Positions 23,701 to 34,080 of a stretch of DNA of 64,000 nucleotides are shown piece after piece. Where the stretch lies: positions 15,913,486-15,977,485 of the forward strand of contig NC_133478.1 in assembly GCF_025370935.1 (NCBI RefSeq). Direction: 5' to 3'. The translations under genes were made by a program, and so were the position numbers. The stretch is from Choristoneura fumiferana (lineage: Eukaryota; Arthropoda; Insecta; Lepidoptera; Tortricidae). Under the pieces are notes generated by a model. The model was not told where the DNA came from, made no database searches, and saw nothing but the letters and a program-made list of their open reading frames with translations. Numbering within the stretch: the stretch's first letter is position 1; each line of letters opens with the position of its first letter.

Positions 23701-23854
23701 AAGTCGAATTTAGCTTGCTAGTATTTTGACATATAAAAACAATACATTCAATTTCCGTATAGTTACAATATGATGCGCTTTTAGGTTTTCGTAGGAACTC
23801 TCATAGTTTCGCCATGTCCGTCCGTCCATCCACGGTTTAGGCCAAAGGCCTACT

Positions 23855-23975
23855 CCAAAATTCGATAATCAAAGTTCATATCGTACCGTCCCTCTTACTA
23901 TCGTATTGAACAGTATAAATGTAAAAGGGACGGAACGACGCAAACTTCGAATTTCGAATTTCGGAGTAGCCCCGC
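23855..23975. mobile_element. M7 palindromic MITE copy
   Basis: CTACTCCAAAATTCGATAAT, CATATCGTACCGTCCCTCTT and the opposing AAAGGGACGGAACGACG, CGAATTTCGGAGTAGCCCC. Imperfect palindrome of the same layout as 22387-22510. Confidence 0.65.
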
Positions 23976-24760
23976 AAAATCCGCAGATACTGCTAGAATA
24001 ATGTGTGTTCACTACGCCGAAAAAGTTGGAGTACGTGAAGAATGATTGAGCATTTGCAATACGTAATGAGGGCTATCGTTTTTTGTCTCAATAGATGGGC
24101 ACTGTTGCGTGAGGTTTTTAAGTATGGCTTTCAAAGTCTATTCCTACTATCCTATTTATTTAATGCAAAAGTTTGACAGTGAGTGTATATGTGTCTCTTT
24201 CATGCTAAATCGACTGGACGAATTGGGATAAAACCCAGCACTAGTTTAGTTTATGATCGCCATCTAGTCAATTTTCATGAATTCAATCATTTTTATAAAT
24301 TTAAACAGAGTCAGTTTATTATTTTTGATATTTTGTGATACCTATGTTTTTATGTATACCTTTACCTTTACTACCTTTAACTGTACGGAACACTTGCGCG
24401 AGTAATGGCTACGTTGCTTTACAATATTTGTGGCTCCCTCTATCTATTTAATCAATTTTCCATTTTTTATGAATTTACAATTTATTTTTTATTTTGTGAT
24501 ACACCTATGTTTTTATGTATACCTTTACCTTTACTACCTTTAACTGTACGGAACACTCAGTGCGCGAGTCCAACTCACACTTGGCTAGTTCCCTCTAATA
24601 TTTACAACCCAATCAAGTAGCGCATCACATTACAATATTTCAACGACCTCAAAAGTTCCTTACCGACATTTTTTAAAAGTCGCACAATTTACACAAGCGA
24701 TACCATTACAACAGGGCTTCCCAAACTGTGCACCGCTGCACCCTAGGGCACTGGGTGGAG

Positions 24761-25125
24761 TTCTCTATCGTTTGCCCGAATTTCATATGCCCGAATGTAT
24801 CGTTTCCTAGAATTTTTATTTGCCATAAAGTAATTTATTTCTGAAATAGTCATTTCTTCAAAGATGATATTATGGGTTCTCTATCGTTTGCCCGAATTTC
24901 ATATGCCCGAATGTATCGTTTTCTAGAATTTTCATTTGCCATAAAGTAATTTATTTCTGAAATAGTAATTTTTTCAGAGTTGATATTAAACTAACTTAAT
25001 CTAACCGACTGCATTCTATATGATGACATTTAAAAAAATCCTGAAAACAGCCCGGTTCTATTATATTTTATGACAAACGTTGGTATGGCAACTGAAATTC
25101 GGGCAAGTAAAGGTAAACGACCGGA
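24761..25125. repeat. Word-repeat fold-back region 2 with 2 x 116-bp tandem repeat
   Basis: 24761-24876 and 24877-24992 are direct tandem copies with few differences, each starting TTCTCTATCGTTTGCCCGAA. The motif TTGCCCGAATTTCA in each is answered in inverse by TGAAATTCGGGCAA (25093-25106). No gene. Confidence 0.75.
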
Positions 25126-26629
25126 TGGGGCTCCTGGTTACCACGGAAACTTAGGCAATCTGATGAAAATTGTGCTAGTGTATAGTGGGGTTTACGGTAG
25201 CTCTTCCGCTCTTCCCCGATGTTCTCTCTCTCTCTCTTTCTTGCAAAATGGCGATTTAAATACGTGCTTTTGTATTGTGCCCTATGAAAATAAACTCCAT
25301 TAATTAATTGCGAAGTTTAATTTAAGATACCAAAAATCATCATTGCTTATTTCACTTAGTTAGACTCTCTAGCTGCTAAGGTGCCGCCGTATCAAAATAT
25401 CTACTAACACAGTATGCTGAGCGGGACCCAATTTTTATACTGTCCGACGTTAACTTTATACAAGGTGTCTCGGACCTGGGCGGTGGGGTGGGGCTTTAAA
25501 TACAAGGTTCGATTCTACTCACGAAACTAAGCTACTTTTGTTTTGTAACATTTTCCGAAAACTTAAATTTTGACTATTTGATGATCCTCAAAGTTTAATT
25601 GTTAAGTCAGTGTATCGGACACGGCGATGTTATCGCTGTCTCTTGGTACGGGGGCCATGAAATAACTTTTGACATTTATTTGACATCTCTGAGATAAACT
25701 TTTATCAATGTGCCATCAATTTAGTATTATATCGCATACATTGAAAATAACATTTAATTTGTGTGTATAAGTAGCAGAACAAAAGTAGCTCAGTTATGCG
25801 ACTAGAATCGAACCCTGTATTTAAAGCGCCATGGCCAGAAACTCCCTGTATTATTTCCCTCTAAAGTATTTTTATGTGTACCTATCGAATATGAGTAATT
25901 ACATAAATGTTTATCTCTCTATCTCAATCTCTCGATTGCGACGCAAATCGAAAAAGTTTGAGAACCCCTGCTTTAGAAAGTTTTCTTGTTCCATATTTTT
26001 CGCTCTATTACCAAAAACTCGGATTATAAGGCACATAATGTAAGCGTAAAGTGGCGCCGCCTCTTATGCATATTTAAAATCAAAACTTGATGTTTTATCC
26101 TCCAGGGGGCGCTCAAAGCCTTCGGTAGAAGGTTAATCGGTGCGGACGCGCTACCTTCAAACGTCCTGGGAGGAACATGAAATTTGTGAGAGGATTTATC
26201 GGCGGTTGGCATAGCTCGAACGTCTTTAAAATAATAATTTTTGACTTTTTTTTAAATAGGTACAAATATATTTTGCTGCTTGTGCTTTTCGTTGGCTGTA
26301 CTTGTATTGTCACCCAAATGATATGATATGATACCTCACACTAGGATCTAGATGAAAAAAAATCCCCAAAGAATTAGTAAACTTTAATCAATCCTCAATG
26401 CATTTCATTTTAATTTTATTTCAGTCATTGAATAAATTAATGTGTGGAGTGCGTGAAAGCAACTGCTAACTGCAGCGATGCTACATTATTTACGTTATTG
26501 AGGTTCCTATTGTGTCAATGTTTAGTGTATCTCGATGATATGTGACTGTGGTTTATGCTTCAGCAATCTGCATTGCCGCATATTTTAATTTTGCATGTTC
26601 ACATTATTTAAATCAGAGTAGGGGGTGCC
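25126..26629. other. Intergenic, no gene seen
   Basis: Only short frames. Two near-identical short phrases (TTCGATTCTACTCACG at 25509 and, inverted, CGACTAGAATCGAACCC at 25799) suggest a diverged palindromic repeat about 300 bp across. A CTGTACTTGTATTGTCACCC motif near 26297 matches repeats at 12150 and 52215. Confidence 0.4.
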
Positions 26630-27115
26630 TGTCGTATCGCATAACGTTTATTGTCCTGAAAATGTTTGGCCGAGATTGTTTGGCATACTGTTGAATGGCA
26701 TACTCGTTTGTCCTAATATTTTTGCGCATACTCATTTAAAGTCCTAAAGCAAGTTTGTCCTAATATTGATAACTCTAAAATCTAATTACCTAAAGCATAA
26801 TATTCCTAACATATAACCTCGTATAACCCATATGTTGTATAATGTTGAAGCTCCCGCCGTAGCCTTCGAGGTTATTTTTTTTTACATCCCTAAACGATTC
26901 CTACTATAATATAACAATTACAATAATGCACATTAATCATTCAACAGTTAAATTTTAGCCACATCAAACGATAGGACAAATAATATTTAGGACAAACGAT
27001 AATAGAAGCAACAGTTTCAGACAAAATGTATGCCATACGTTATTTGGACAAAAGAACTTATGCGACATAACGATAGGAATAATAATTGTATGCCATCCGA
27101 TATAGACCCCCGAGT
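26630..27115. repeat. Word-repeat fold-back region 3
   Basis: Left TCGTTTGTCCTAATATT (26704-26720) is matched by inverse AATATTTAGGACAAACGA (26982-26999). Further left words (TTGGCATACTG, GGCATACTCG, TCCTAA) recur inverted on the right (TGTATGCCATACG, GTATGCCATCC, TAGGAATA). The order of words is not preserved. No frame with a domain. Confidence 0.55.
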
Positions 27116-27365
27116 AGGACTCAGAGTGGGCAATTGGGCATAGATAACATAAAAATGCTTTTTCACTTCTCATGCTCGTAAAGTTCGTGTTTATGCTGTA
27201 TCCAGGCGACATAAAATGACTTTTTAAGCTCTAGTTCATAAAGTAAAATCTTCGTCTAACACCAAGGCAATCAGGCCACAGCTAACAGCAAACAGCCACA
27301 AACAAAAAGTTTCAATGTATTTTTTTATTAATTTTTAATTTGTATAAAGCTAATAATCAATCAAA

Positions 27366-27515
27366 TACATACATACATACATATAATCACGCCTCTTTCC
27401 CGTAGGGGTAGGCAGAGACCACTTCTTTCCACTTGCTACGATCCTTACCTACATACTTGTTTCGCTTCGTCCACTTTCATTATTCCCTTCATACATGCTC
27501 TTCGGTTTAGGGTAC
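27366..27515 (-). pseudogene. RTE-like (type 2) ORF C-terminus and tail
   Basis: The minus strand reads DRSKWKEVVSAYPYGKEA then TGA and a (TATG)n tail (TTATATGTATGTATGTATG). Upstream, MKVDEAKQVCR is in another frame, so the fragment is frameshifted. It shows the true terminus of the family represented at 46421-46940. Confidence 0.7.
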
Positions 27516-27772
27516 TCAATCAAATAAATCAAAATAAATTAATAAAACTAAATATTTATAATTATGTTAGCAATGCATGAAAAATAAAAGGTACCTTGTA
27601 AGTGAACAATGTTTCCTCTTTTGTTATTTCATCTCCTCGCAATCTAAGTGAAAAACTCGTACTGGCTCGGGTAAAATGGTTCGTTGAATGGTTTTTTTAC
27701 GGCTCTCCTGGAAAAAACTTTTTTTTAAATTCTTGACTAAACCACTCGCGATATATTTTTTTAACATATTAA

Positions 27773-27915
27773 AGGCTGTTTCACCACCCATTGATTAATT
27801 TTATTTGACGGATAAATGTGATGCCGTCTCCTTCTATTCGAACAAAACAAACAAAGGCGGCATCACATTTATTATCTGTCAAATCAATTTAATCAATGGA
27901 TGGTGAAGCAGGGGG
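27773..27915. mobile_element. M1 Harbinger-like MITE, copy 1
   Basis: 143 bp flanked by TAA (27770-27772 and 27916-27918). Arms: GGCTGTTTCACCACCCATTG, TGACGGATAAATGTGATGCC and reversed counterparts to GGATGGTGAAGCAGGGGG. TAA duplication and length match copy 58511-58653 exactly. Confidence 0.8.
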
Positions 27916-27918
27916 TAA

Positions 27919-29201
27919 ATGTGATATTTTTTTTTTACTCTGCTCACTTAACAGATGAGTGCAGTTTAGTTCGAAACTTCCTTTATTTGTTTGTTGGACG
28001 ACTACTATTTAATCGAAACGTGCAGTTACTTTAGAAAGCACACGGTATCCATAGATTTCTAAAATAAAACCTTGTGTTGTTTGCGTCAAAGAACAAAGAA
28101 GTGCCTGATGTTGTTTTGGTGATTCAATATTTTCACCTGAATAAATCCAATCGTGTTTTGATTGATTCACGAATTTGATTTTATTTTTTGATGTGAGCGT
28201 AAACAAAAGCCAATGTGATTCTTTTTGTCAACAAATAGAAATGCATTTGCTGACGAGCCAATGTGTTTGTTCTTTGCAAATGCTGCGATAACACACACAC
28301 AAATTTCACGCCTATATTCCCATATAGTGTAGGCAGAGCACACAAAACGTTACCGCTTCGGATAAATTTTCTGCCATATAAATCAATAATTAATGGTGGT
28401 CCGGAAAATTAACACCTTAAAAAAATTGAAACTAAGAATTATGTCTAAAATTCTGTTACGTACATAGATTTATTTTAATCTTGTGATTCCTCATGTACTT
28501 TATAAAGAGCAAATTAACACTAATAATAATGGCCGAATGTACTTTATGAAGTTCATTGTTCATTGAATAAAGAATCTTGAAAAAATATCCAAAATAACAA
28601 AGCTGGTTACCCCCGTCTAGGTCTTAATTGATGAGATTTCATATTTCTAAGACTATAATTTGATTCGTTTTCTGTATTCTGGTTGGAAAGAAAATGACGC
28701 TGATATTTTTAAAATTTCGCTACGATTATTAATTAGGTAATTTATTACAATTTTTTTAAGATGTGCTTATTCTTAAAAGGGCATACACATATGGACAATA
28801 GATCCATTACTTTTGTCTAGTGTCTATTAAAAAAAAAAAAAGATCACGTAAATCTGACGTAAAAGTTGTCAAAATTATGAGAGCTCCTTTTTCTGGTGAA
28901 AAAAGGCAAAGGAATCAATCTATTCTACGGTAGTGTTGGCAAATTCAGACGTGTTTTATATATTTTTTTTGTTTTTTTTTTTAAATTTGGAGAAATAAAT
29001 TATAATAAATATTTTCCCATGTTCAGGAGGTAAAACTCTTTCGATTCCTGTAGTAATTTACAGGTGTTCAAAAAATGAAATCTTGTCAATTACTACATCT
29101 TTAAAAAAAGTTAAGACTCAAGCGGTTAGGAGCGCATGGGTATTGATTGATAAGTCAGTCAGTCAGTTAAATTCTCCTATTGGTGCAAAATAAATTATTA
29201 T
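27919..29201. other. Intergenic with one LINE tail fragment
   Basis: 28295-28375 is a reversed LINE end (TCACGCCTATATTCCCATAT then AGGCAGAGCACACAAAACG) like 13195-13265, preceded by an (AC)n run. Several T or A runs lie near 28835 and 28960. No gene. Confidence 0.45.
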
Positions 29202-29320
29202 CGTTCCCAATCCGCACTGGGCCCGCGTTGGAACTATGCCCAAGCCCTCTTGTTCTGAGAAGAGGCCTGTGCCCAGCAATGGGACGTATATAGGCTGGGA
29301 TGATGATGATGATGAAATTA
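29202..29320 (+). mobile_element. SINE-A, 5'-truncated
   Basis: GTTCCCAATCCGCACTGGGC to GTATATAGGCTGGGATGATG and a perfect (GAT)n tail. The tRNA head is missing. The two minus frames reported across it are incidental. Confidence 0.7.
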
Positions 29321-31389
29321 TTATCGTGTACATGCTTCGTAACATCTTCATAATATTGGATGGAAGGTAGATACAAAAAGTAGATTTTTATTTATGAACC
29401 TTCTCGTGCGTGCCTCATCAAAGTTTCAGGGAGCTTAGGTAATGTTACAAGCACTTTCTTATTAAATAAATAGCTCGGCTGGAAGAATTATTCAGGAAGA
29501 CTCTTGTAAGACTCGCTTTGTGAACTGTTTCTTGGAAAGTGGTGCCGTTCATGGCACTCGTTAATAAACAAAGTGTTTCATCAAGATTGAAATGATAACT
29601 TCTGAGAAATTGTAGCGTGATGACAATTCGATAGCTTCTAAGAAGTCAAAGTTTCGTACTCACAAAGAAACTTGATTATCCATCTGGGGCACTGCAGTGC
29701 CCCCGCCAAGTCGAGCAAAACAAAACAAAACGCACGGCCGTACCATACTTCACTTGAAGCCATTCGGGTTTTTTTTTTTATTATATTCATAAAAGATATC
29801 TTATTCATTCTTCAAGAATGTTCCACCAGGTTATTGGATTAGATTCACTGAACGCTGTAAGATTTTCACATCGAAATCGATTCGATTCAAAGTATACTCG
29901 TAGTAACGTCACTATACTTTTAAAATCGATCAATTTCAGAAAATTTTGTTAACCACAATCAAAAAGTCCCTCAAAATATTTACATGCTGTTCAGTCATAA
30001 GAATCCTATCTCCGTTGCTAAAGTAACAATTTGAAGATACCTTGATCCTCTACCACAAAACTTACAAGTGCTACAAATCGACGTAATTGGGATGTCCCAA
30101 TTTTTGACAACATATAATAAATCTAAAACCATTTGGAGAAATAGGTTTTGTGAAGAGTTTTCAGAAATCAGACTCCAAAAATGTGATAAACTGAATTAAA
30201 TAAACACAATTTAAGCAATGACCCTCATTTGACCCCTGCAGTGTCCCGTCACAATGGCAGTTATAAAGCAGGTCTACACTCTTAAGCAAATTGACAGTTT
30301 GAAATGTTGCTGTCCTGCTTATAATAACAAAGAGTGACACAGATAGAACTTTAATCACATGATGCGCACCCGGCTTTAAACAGTTGTCATTTATCGTAAA
30401 GCCCGAAATGTATGCGACTATTTCCAATGTATTTTTACAAATTAAATTAATAAATTACTACGTTACAAGTACATACAAAAGAATATAAGATTTTAATAAA
30501 AAATATCTATTTACTATCACACCGTTAAACAAACGTAGAAATAATCGAAGCTTTTTAGCTCTTCTTTTGAAGAGAAATAAATAAAACTATTTGTCATGGT
30601 TCATTTAGGACCCTAAGCCGTGCTTGAATTATTGTCAAATTGTAATGCCACAGATTATGTTATGTACGATCTGAATTTTTCTAGGCAATGGAACATGGCT
30701 GTCTCACTGTGACGTCATCCAGCGTATTTCGTAAAAAAAATATAAAAAATTAAATACTCATCCAAATTCATAGTTAATGAAAATGGTATCCTAAAATGTC
30801 CTATTCCTTAAAAAAATAAATAAAAAAAACTATAGGTAATATTTTTTTGGTGCATCCTTATACAAGAAAAAGTGTTAACACGTTCAATGCGGCTCTAAAT
30901 ATTAAAAACTATCCTTAAATGCGGTACGTATCAAATTTCACTCATTGCTGACTTGCTGTTCCTACGTTACGAATACTTTCAAATACGTAACTAGACCTAC
31001 ATTCACCAGTCGGTATTTTTTTGAAAAACTTATATTCATAAGTATTTATTGCTAAAACCGAATGATATTAAACCAAACTGCACCCTACTCTCATAGCACA
31101 AGGGTCTTAAGCATAGTTTCTGAATTATTAGGTATCAAAGTTATGTATTGAATTTGATTCCTATAGCACATTTTCCAATTTTATGAGTTAAAATTGATTC
31201 GTACCGCAATTCAATCAATTTAGGTTCCGAAAAATTAAATACGACGGCAAGCGAAGCGAGGATTGGAAGAGTGATAGCATTGAATGAGTGATAGGTACAA
31301 TATTGCGACCTCAATGCGAGAGCCGAGCAAGCGAACCTACCGAAGCGCCAAGACCCACTTCATTAAATTAAGTAAGTAAAGAAATAATT
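29321..31389. other. Intergenic, no gene seen
   Basis: A perfect 18-bp palindrome, GGGGCACTGCAGTGCCCC, lies at 29686-29703. GC-richer phrases near 31240-31370 (GGCAAGCGAAGCGAGGATTG, GAGAGCCGAGCAAGCGAACC) look repeat-derived but are unassigned. No coding frame supported. Confidence 0.4.
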
Positions 31390-31515
31390 GACAACCGGAT
31401 GGCCAAGTGGTTAGAGAATCCGACTACGAAGCTTGTGGTCCCGGGTTCGAATCCCGGCCGGGGCAGATATTTGTATGAATAATACGAATATTTGTTCTCG
31501 GGTCTTAGATATTTA

Positions 31516-31670
31516 CCCCCTTATTCATAAACGACAATAAAACCTATTTTAGTTAAAATGCCGCTAAAATTCGTTTGTCCTTATCTGTCACTACGACATT
31601 TGTATTTGTTACAAAGGGACAAAGCATTTGTTAGTTAACATAGGCTTGTTAAGTTTTATGAATAAGGGGG
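31516..31670. mobile_element. M3 Harbinger-like MITE inside SINE-B
   Basis: 155 bp with ends CCCCCTTATTCATAAACG and (reversed) CCCCCTTATTCATAAAAC, flanked by TTA at 31513-31515 and 31671-31673. The uninterrupted SINE-B copies have a single TTA there. The three-base duplication fits PIF/Harbinger. Confidence 0.85.
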
Positions 31671-31694
31671 TTAATATGTATTTAAGTATGTATT

Positions 31695-31802
31695 TATAGG
31701 TAGAGTCATTCAAGATGACGCGTGCCGTGGTTCTTATTATACAATGTCATTCATGTCTAATTTTGACAAAATCACGCGTCTTCGTGGATAGCACTAAGTA
31801 TA
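31695..31802. mobile_element. M2 MITE copy 1 inside SINE-B
   Basis: About 108 bp: GGTAGAGTCATTCAAGATGA then CGCGTGCC, paired with ATCACGCGTCTTCGTGGATA. TATA lies at both borders, as in the second copy at 39175-39280. A TA target (Tc1/mariner type) is the likely reading, but the exact ends are ambiguous. Confidence 0.7.
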
Positions 31803-31890
31803 TCCATATATAAGTAGGTATGTTTATCCGTGTTGTCTAGTGTCCATAGACAAGCTTTGCTTAGTTGTGATATTTATTTATTTAATTTTC

Positions 31891-32349
31891 CAAAATGATG
31901 ATTATAATGTATACGAAGAGCAAGAGGCAAGTCCACTCAAAGAAACAAAACTGCTTCGCTAAAGGTTGTGACAATATCGAGAAAAATTTCATAAATACCC
32001 CTATATTATTTATTAATCTTTCCAAAGTCAATAGTTGCACATTTCTGTCGTACGATGCACTCAGTGACCTTACCCATGCCGCAGGCATTCAAACTTACAT
32101 TTCATTCGCTATCTCGAACAAACTCCTCTTAACAATTTCATCTTAACAATGGCTCAAGGAAAGTTTTATAGTCCAATGGCATTTCTTACCCGTTCTGAAG
32201 GCTATTCACTATCATAGTCCGTGTAATCCTAGCTCTCCAATGAATGGCGGCTAGAGCTCGTCTATAGTTCGTTACCCGTATTTTTATGGGCATTATTCAC
32301 AAAAATTATGCTATTTATTATGCAATCTTTGTCAATTTGCTTCCCATCA
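31891..32349. other. Intergenic, nothing recognised
   Basis: An 83-codon plus frame and an overlapping 68-codon minus frame have no domains and begin in the SINE tail. No feature supported. Confidence 0.35.
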
Positions 32350-32455
32350 AGTATTTATAATATATATGTTTTGGTGTCTATCGGCGGTGGGGATCTGATA
32401 CCATCAGGAGACCCACTTGCTCGTTTGCTATCCAGTCGAAGAAAAAAAATAAAAA
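32350..32455 (+). mobile_element. Non-LTR retrotransposon 3' end, copy 3
   Basis: GTCTATCGGCGGTGGGGATC then ACCATCAGGAGACCCACTTG, CTCGTTTGCTATCCAGTCGA and a poly-A-like tail. The shortest of the three copies (compare 187-408 and 7060-7400). Confidence 0.65.
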
Positions 32456-32639
32456 ATAAAAATATGACTTGGAAAAAGTATAATTAGAAGACACCAAAAC
32501 GAACTTAAAAGAACGGTAATGAAATGACTTTAATTTCCACAATTTTTGAGATTTTTTTAGTTTGATAATAATAATTTTAAGAATATAAACAAATTTTACT
32601 TGAATTATTATAAAATTAATAATATCCGAAGCATTTTGA

Positions 32640-33173
32640 ACTAAATTTTGAATGGATAGTTTCAGGAACGGGCACAGAACATTTTTTATCTTGGAAAATT
32701 GCGTAGTTCCCGCAAGATAAGAATAATCTAAGTACCGAAATGATTTTTTAACAGACGAAATCTCGCTAGAGAGGTCCGTTCGACGCTAGAGCCTTGCTTA
32801 CGATTGGTTCATTATATAAACCAATCACAAACGTGACACGATGTCAAAGTTGTCAGACGAAACTCACGATACTCGCGTCAGCTATACTTGGTTTGGATAG
32901 GTATTTAACTAAATGTAAACAAAACAACGTCAACTGGTGTCTTAAATATTGAAATGCCACCATTAAACTACCTAAACATTTACATTTCTGTATTGAAATA
33001 CACTAGTCTAGTTTGTATTACAATGATAGATAAGTAAAAAGATAAAAATCCTTGTATATACTAAATTTGGCATCTGAAGTTTGTTTACATTTAGTTAAAT
33101 ACCTATCCAAACCAAGTATAGTCGGTAACAAAAACTGTCAATATTCGTAAGCGTAGTCGCGGGCAACAGCTAG
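32640..33173 (+). mobile_element. Degenerate Helitron hosting an M5 MITE
   Basis: Left part ACATTTTTTATCTTGGAAAA then TTGCGTAGTTCCCGCAAGAT matches the interior of the Helitron at 11370-11590. The 3' end GTCGCGGGCAACAGCTAG (to 33173) is the typical terminus. Between them sits the MITE 32883-33120 plus diverged sequence. Confidence 0.55.
32883..33120. mobile_element. M5 palindromic MITE, copy 1
   Basis: 238 bp, ends TATACTTGGTTTGGATAGGT and its exact reverse ACCTATCCAAACCAAGTATA; the inversion continues through ATTTAACTAAATGTAAACAA. If the outer TA is a target duplication, this is a Tc1/mariner-type MITE. Copy 2 is at 40706-40935. Confidence 0.8.
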
Positions 33174-33854
33174 TTATTACATAAGTCTATCCACTAAAGA
33201 TAATTATCTCAAAATAGACAAGTATTGTTGAAGTACTTGAAGTTTATTTCGCACTCTCTTGTCACGAACAGTACGTGAGAATGTGGAACATCATCCTTGG
33301 GGTTCCTGTGTCAAAGGCTTCGTTGAGACAAACTTACCACTCGTTGACAAACAGGATCTGGAAATAATGTTTCGACATTGTAAATGGATTTTATGTCGGG
33401 AATTCCTTTGCATAAGTTTCAATATTATTTGTACGACTTAAAACGTGACAATCGGCGTTATGGTTTTTTAAACCCCAACGTAAAAATAGGGGTGTTATAA
33501 GTTTGAAAATGTCTGGCTGCTTGAAATATGTGGTTCTCAAATAAATGGACCTATTTCAATACAGTTTTATGTGAAAGAAAGTTTACTCACAGTGGTTCTT
33601 AGATGTTTAAAAATCAGTTGAGCTGTTTTTGAGATATAGGATTTTGAAATCACAATTTTGGAGAGTTTTCAATTGTTTTAAGTTGGCTATATTATAGTTA
33701 CGAGTATGCTGTCATAAATACTTTTTTTGGAATATTATAGTTGTAGTAGCAGTACACCTTAATTTAATAAATAACACACAATATTTACAATAATGAACAA
33801 ATACAAATTCAACAAAAACTAACTTACTCTAATCCTAAAAATCTTTATTAGCAA
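33174..33854. other. Intergenic, nothing recognised
   Basis: No supported frame or repeat. Confidence 0.35.
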
Positions 33855-34080
33855 ATATCACCCAAGTCGCTGCTATTGGGCAGGGTGCCCATAAGCCTGG
33901 CTGCGTTTCCTCGTTGTATGGTAATGCCAATACGTTGACCGAGGTATAAGAGTCATCCCTATGGTCACATGTGAAACGAGCAAACTTCTTTTAAAAAAAA
34001 GTTTTTTATCTTCTAGTCCCCACGGACCAAGAGTTTCTACAGCAAAAGTCACAAATATGAAGTTGTTTGCCAAATTCTCA
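33855..34080 (-). pseudogene. Non-LTR retrotransposon ORF fragment (QRGNAA motif)
   Basis: In one minus frame: FIFVTFAVETLGPWG. After a frameshift, in another: YLGQRIGITIQRGNAARLMG followed by TLPNSSDLG. The pair VETLGPWG and QRGNAASVLGTLP is one I associate with the C-terminal part of non-LTR polymerase ORFs. A related fragment is on the plus strand at 47816-48010. Clearly broken, no start, no upstream RT core found. Confidence 0.6.

Larger units (their letters stand above)
31390..31890 (+). mobile_element. SINE-B copy interrupted by two MITEs
   Basis: The head CCGGATGGCCAAGTGGTTAG and box B GGTTCGAATCCCGGCC are nearly intact tRNA-like. After GTTCTCGGGTCTTAGATATT the body is split by 31516-31670, resumes with AATATGTATTTAAGTATG, is split again by 31695-31802, and finishes ACAAGCTTTGCTTAGTTG and GATATTTATTTATTT. 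Removing both MITEs leaves a normal-length SINE-B. Confidence 0.8.

Noticed and set aside
24761..24992. CRISPR-like or satellite array
   Set aside because: Only two direct copies with no spacers, in a eukaryotic context; a simple tandem duplication.
31390..31462. tRNA gene suggested by intact A and B boxes
   Set aside because: The same head occurs in at least five places, always followed by the SINE-B body and tail. It lacks an independent 3' end, so it is a SINE promoter and not a tRNA gene.
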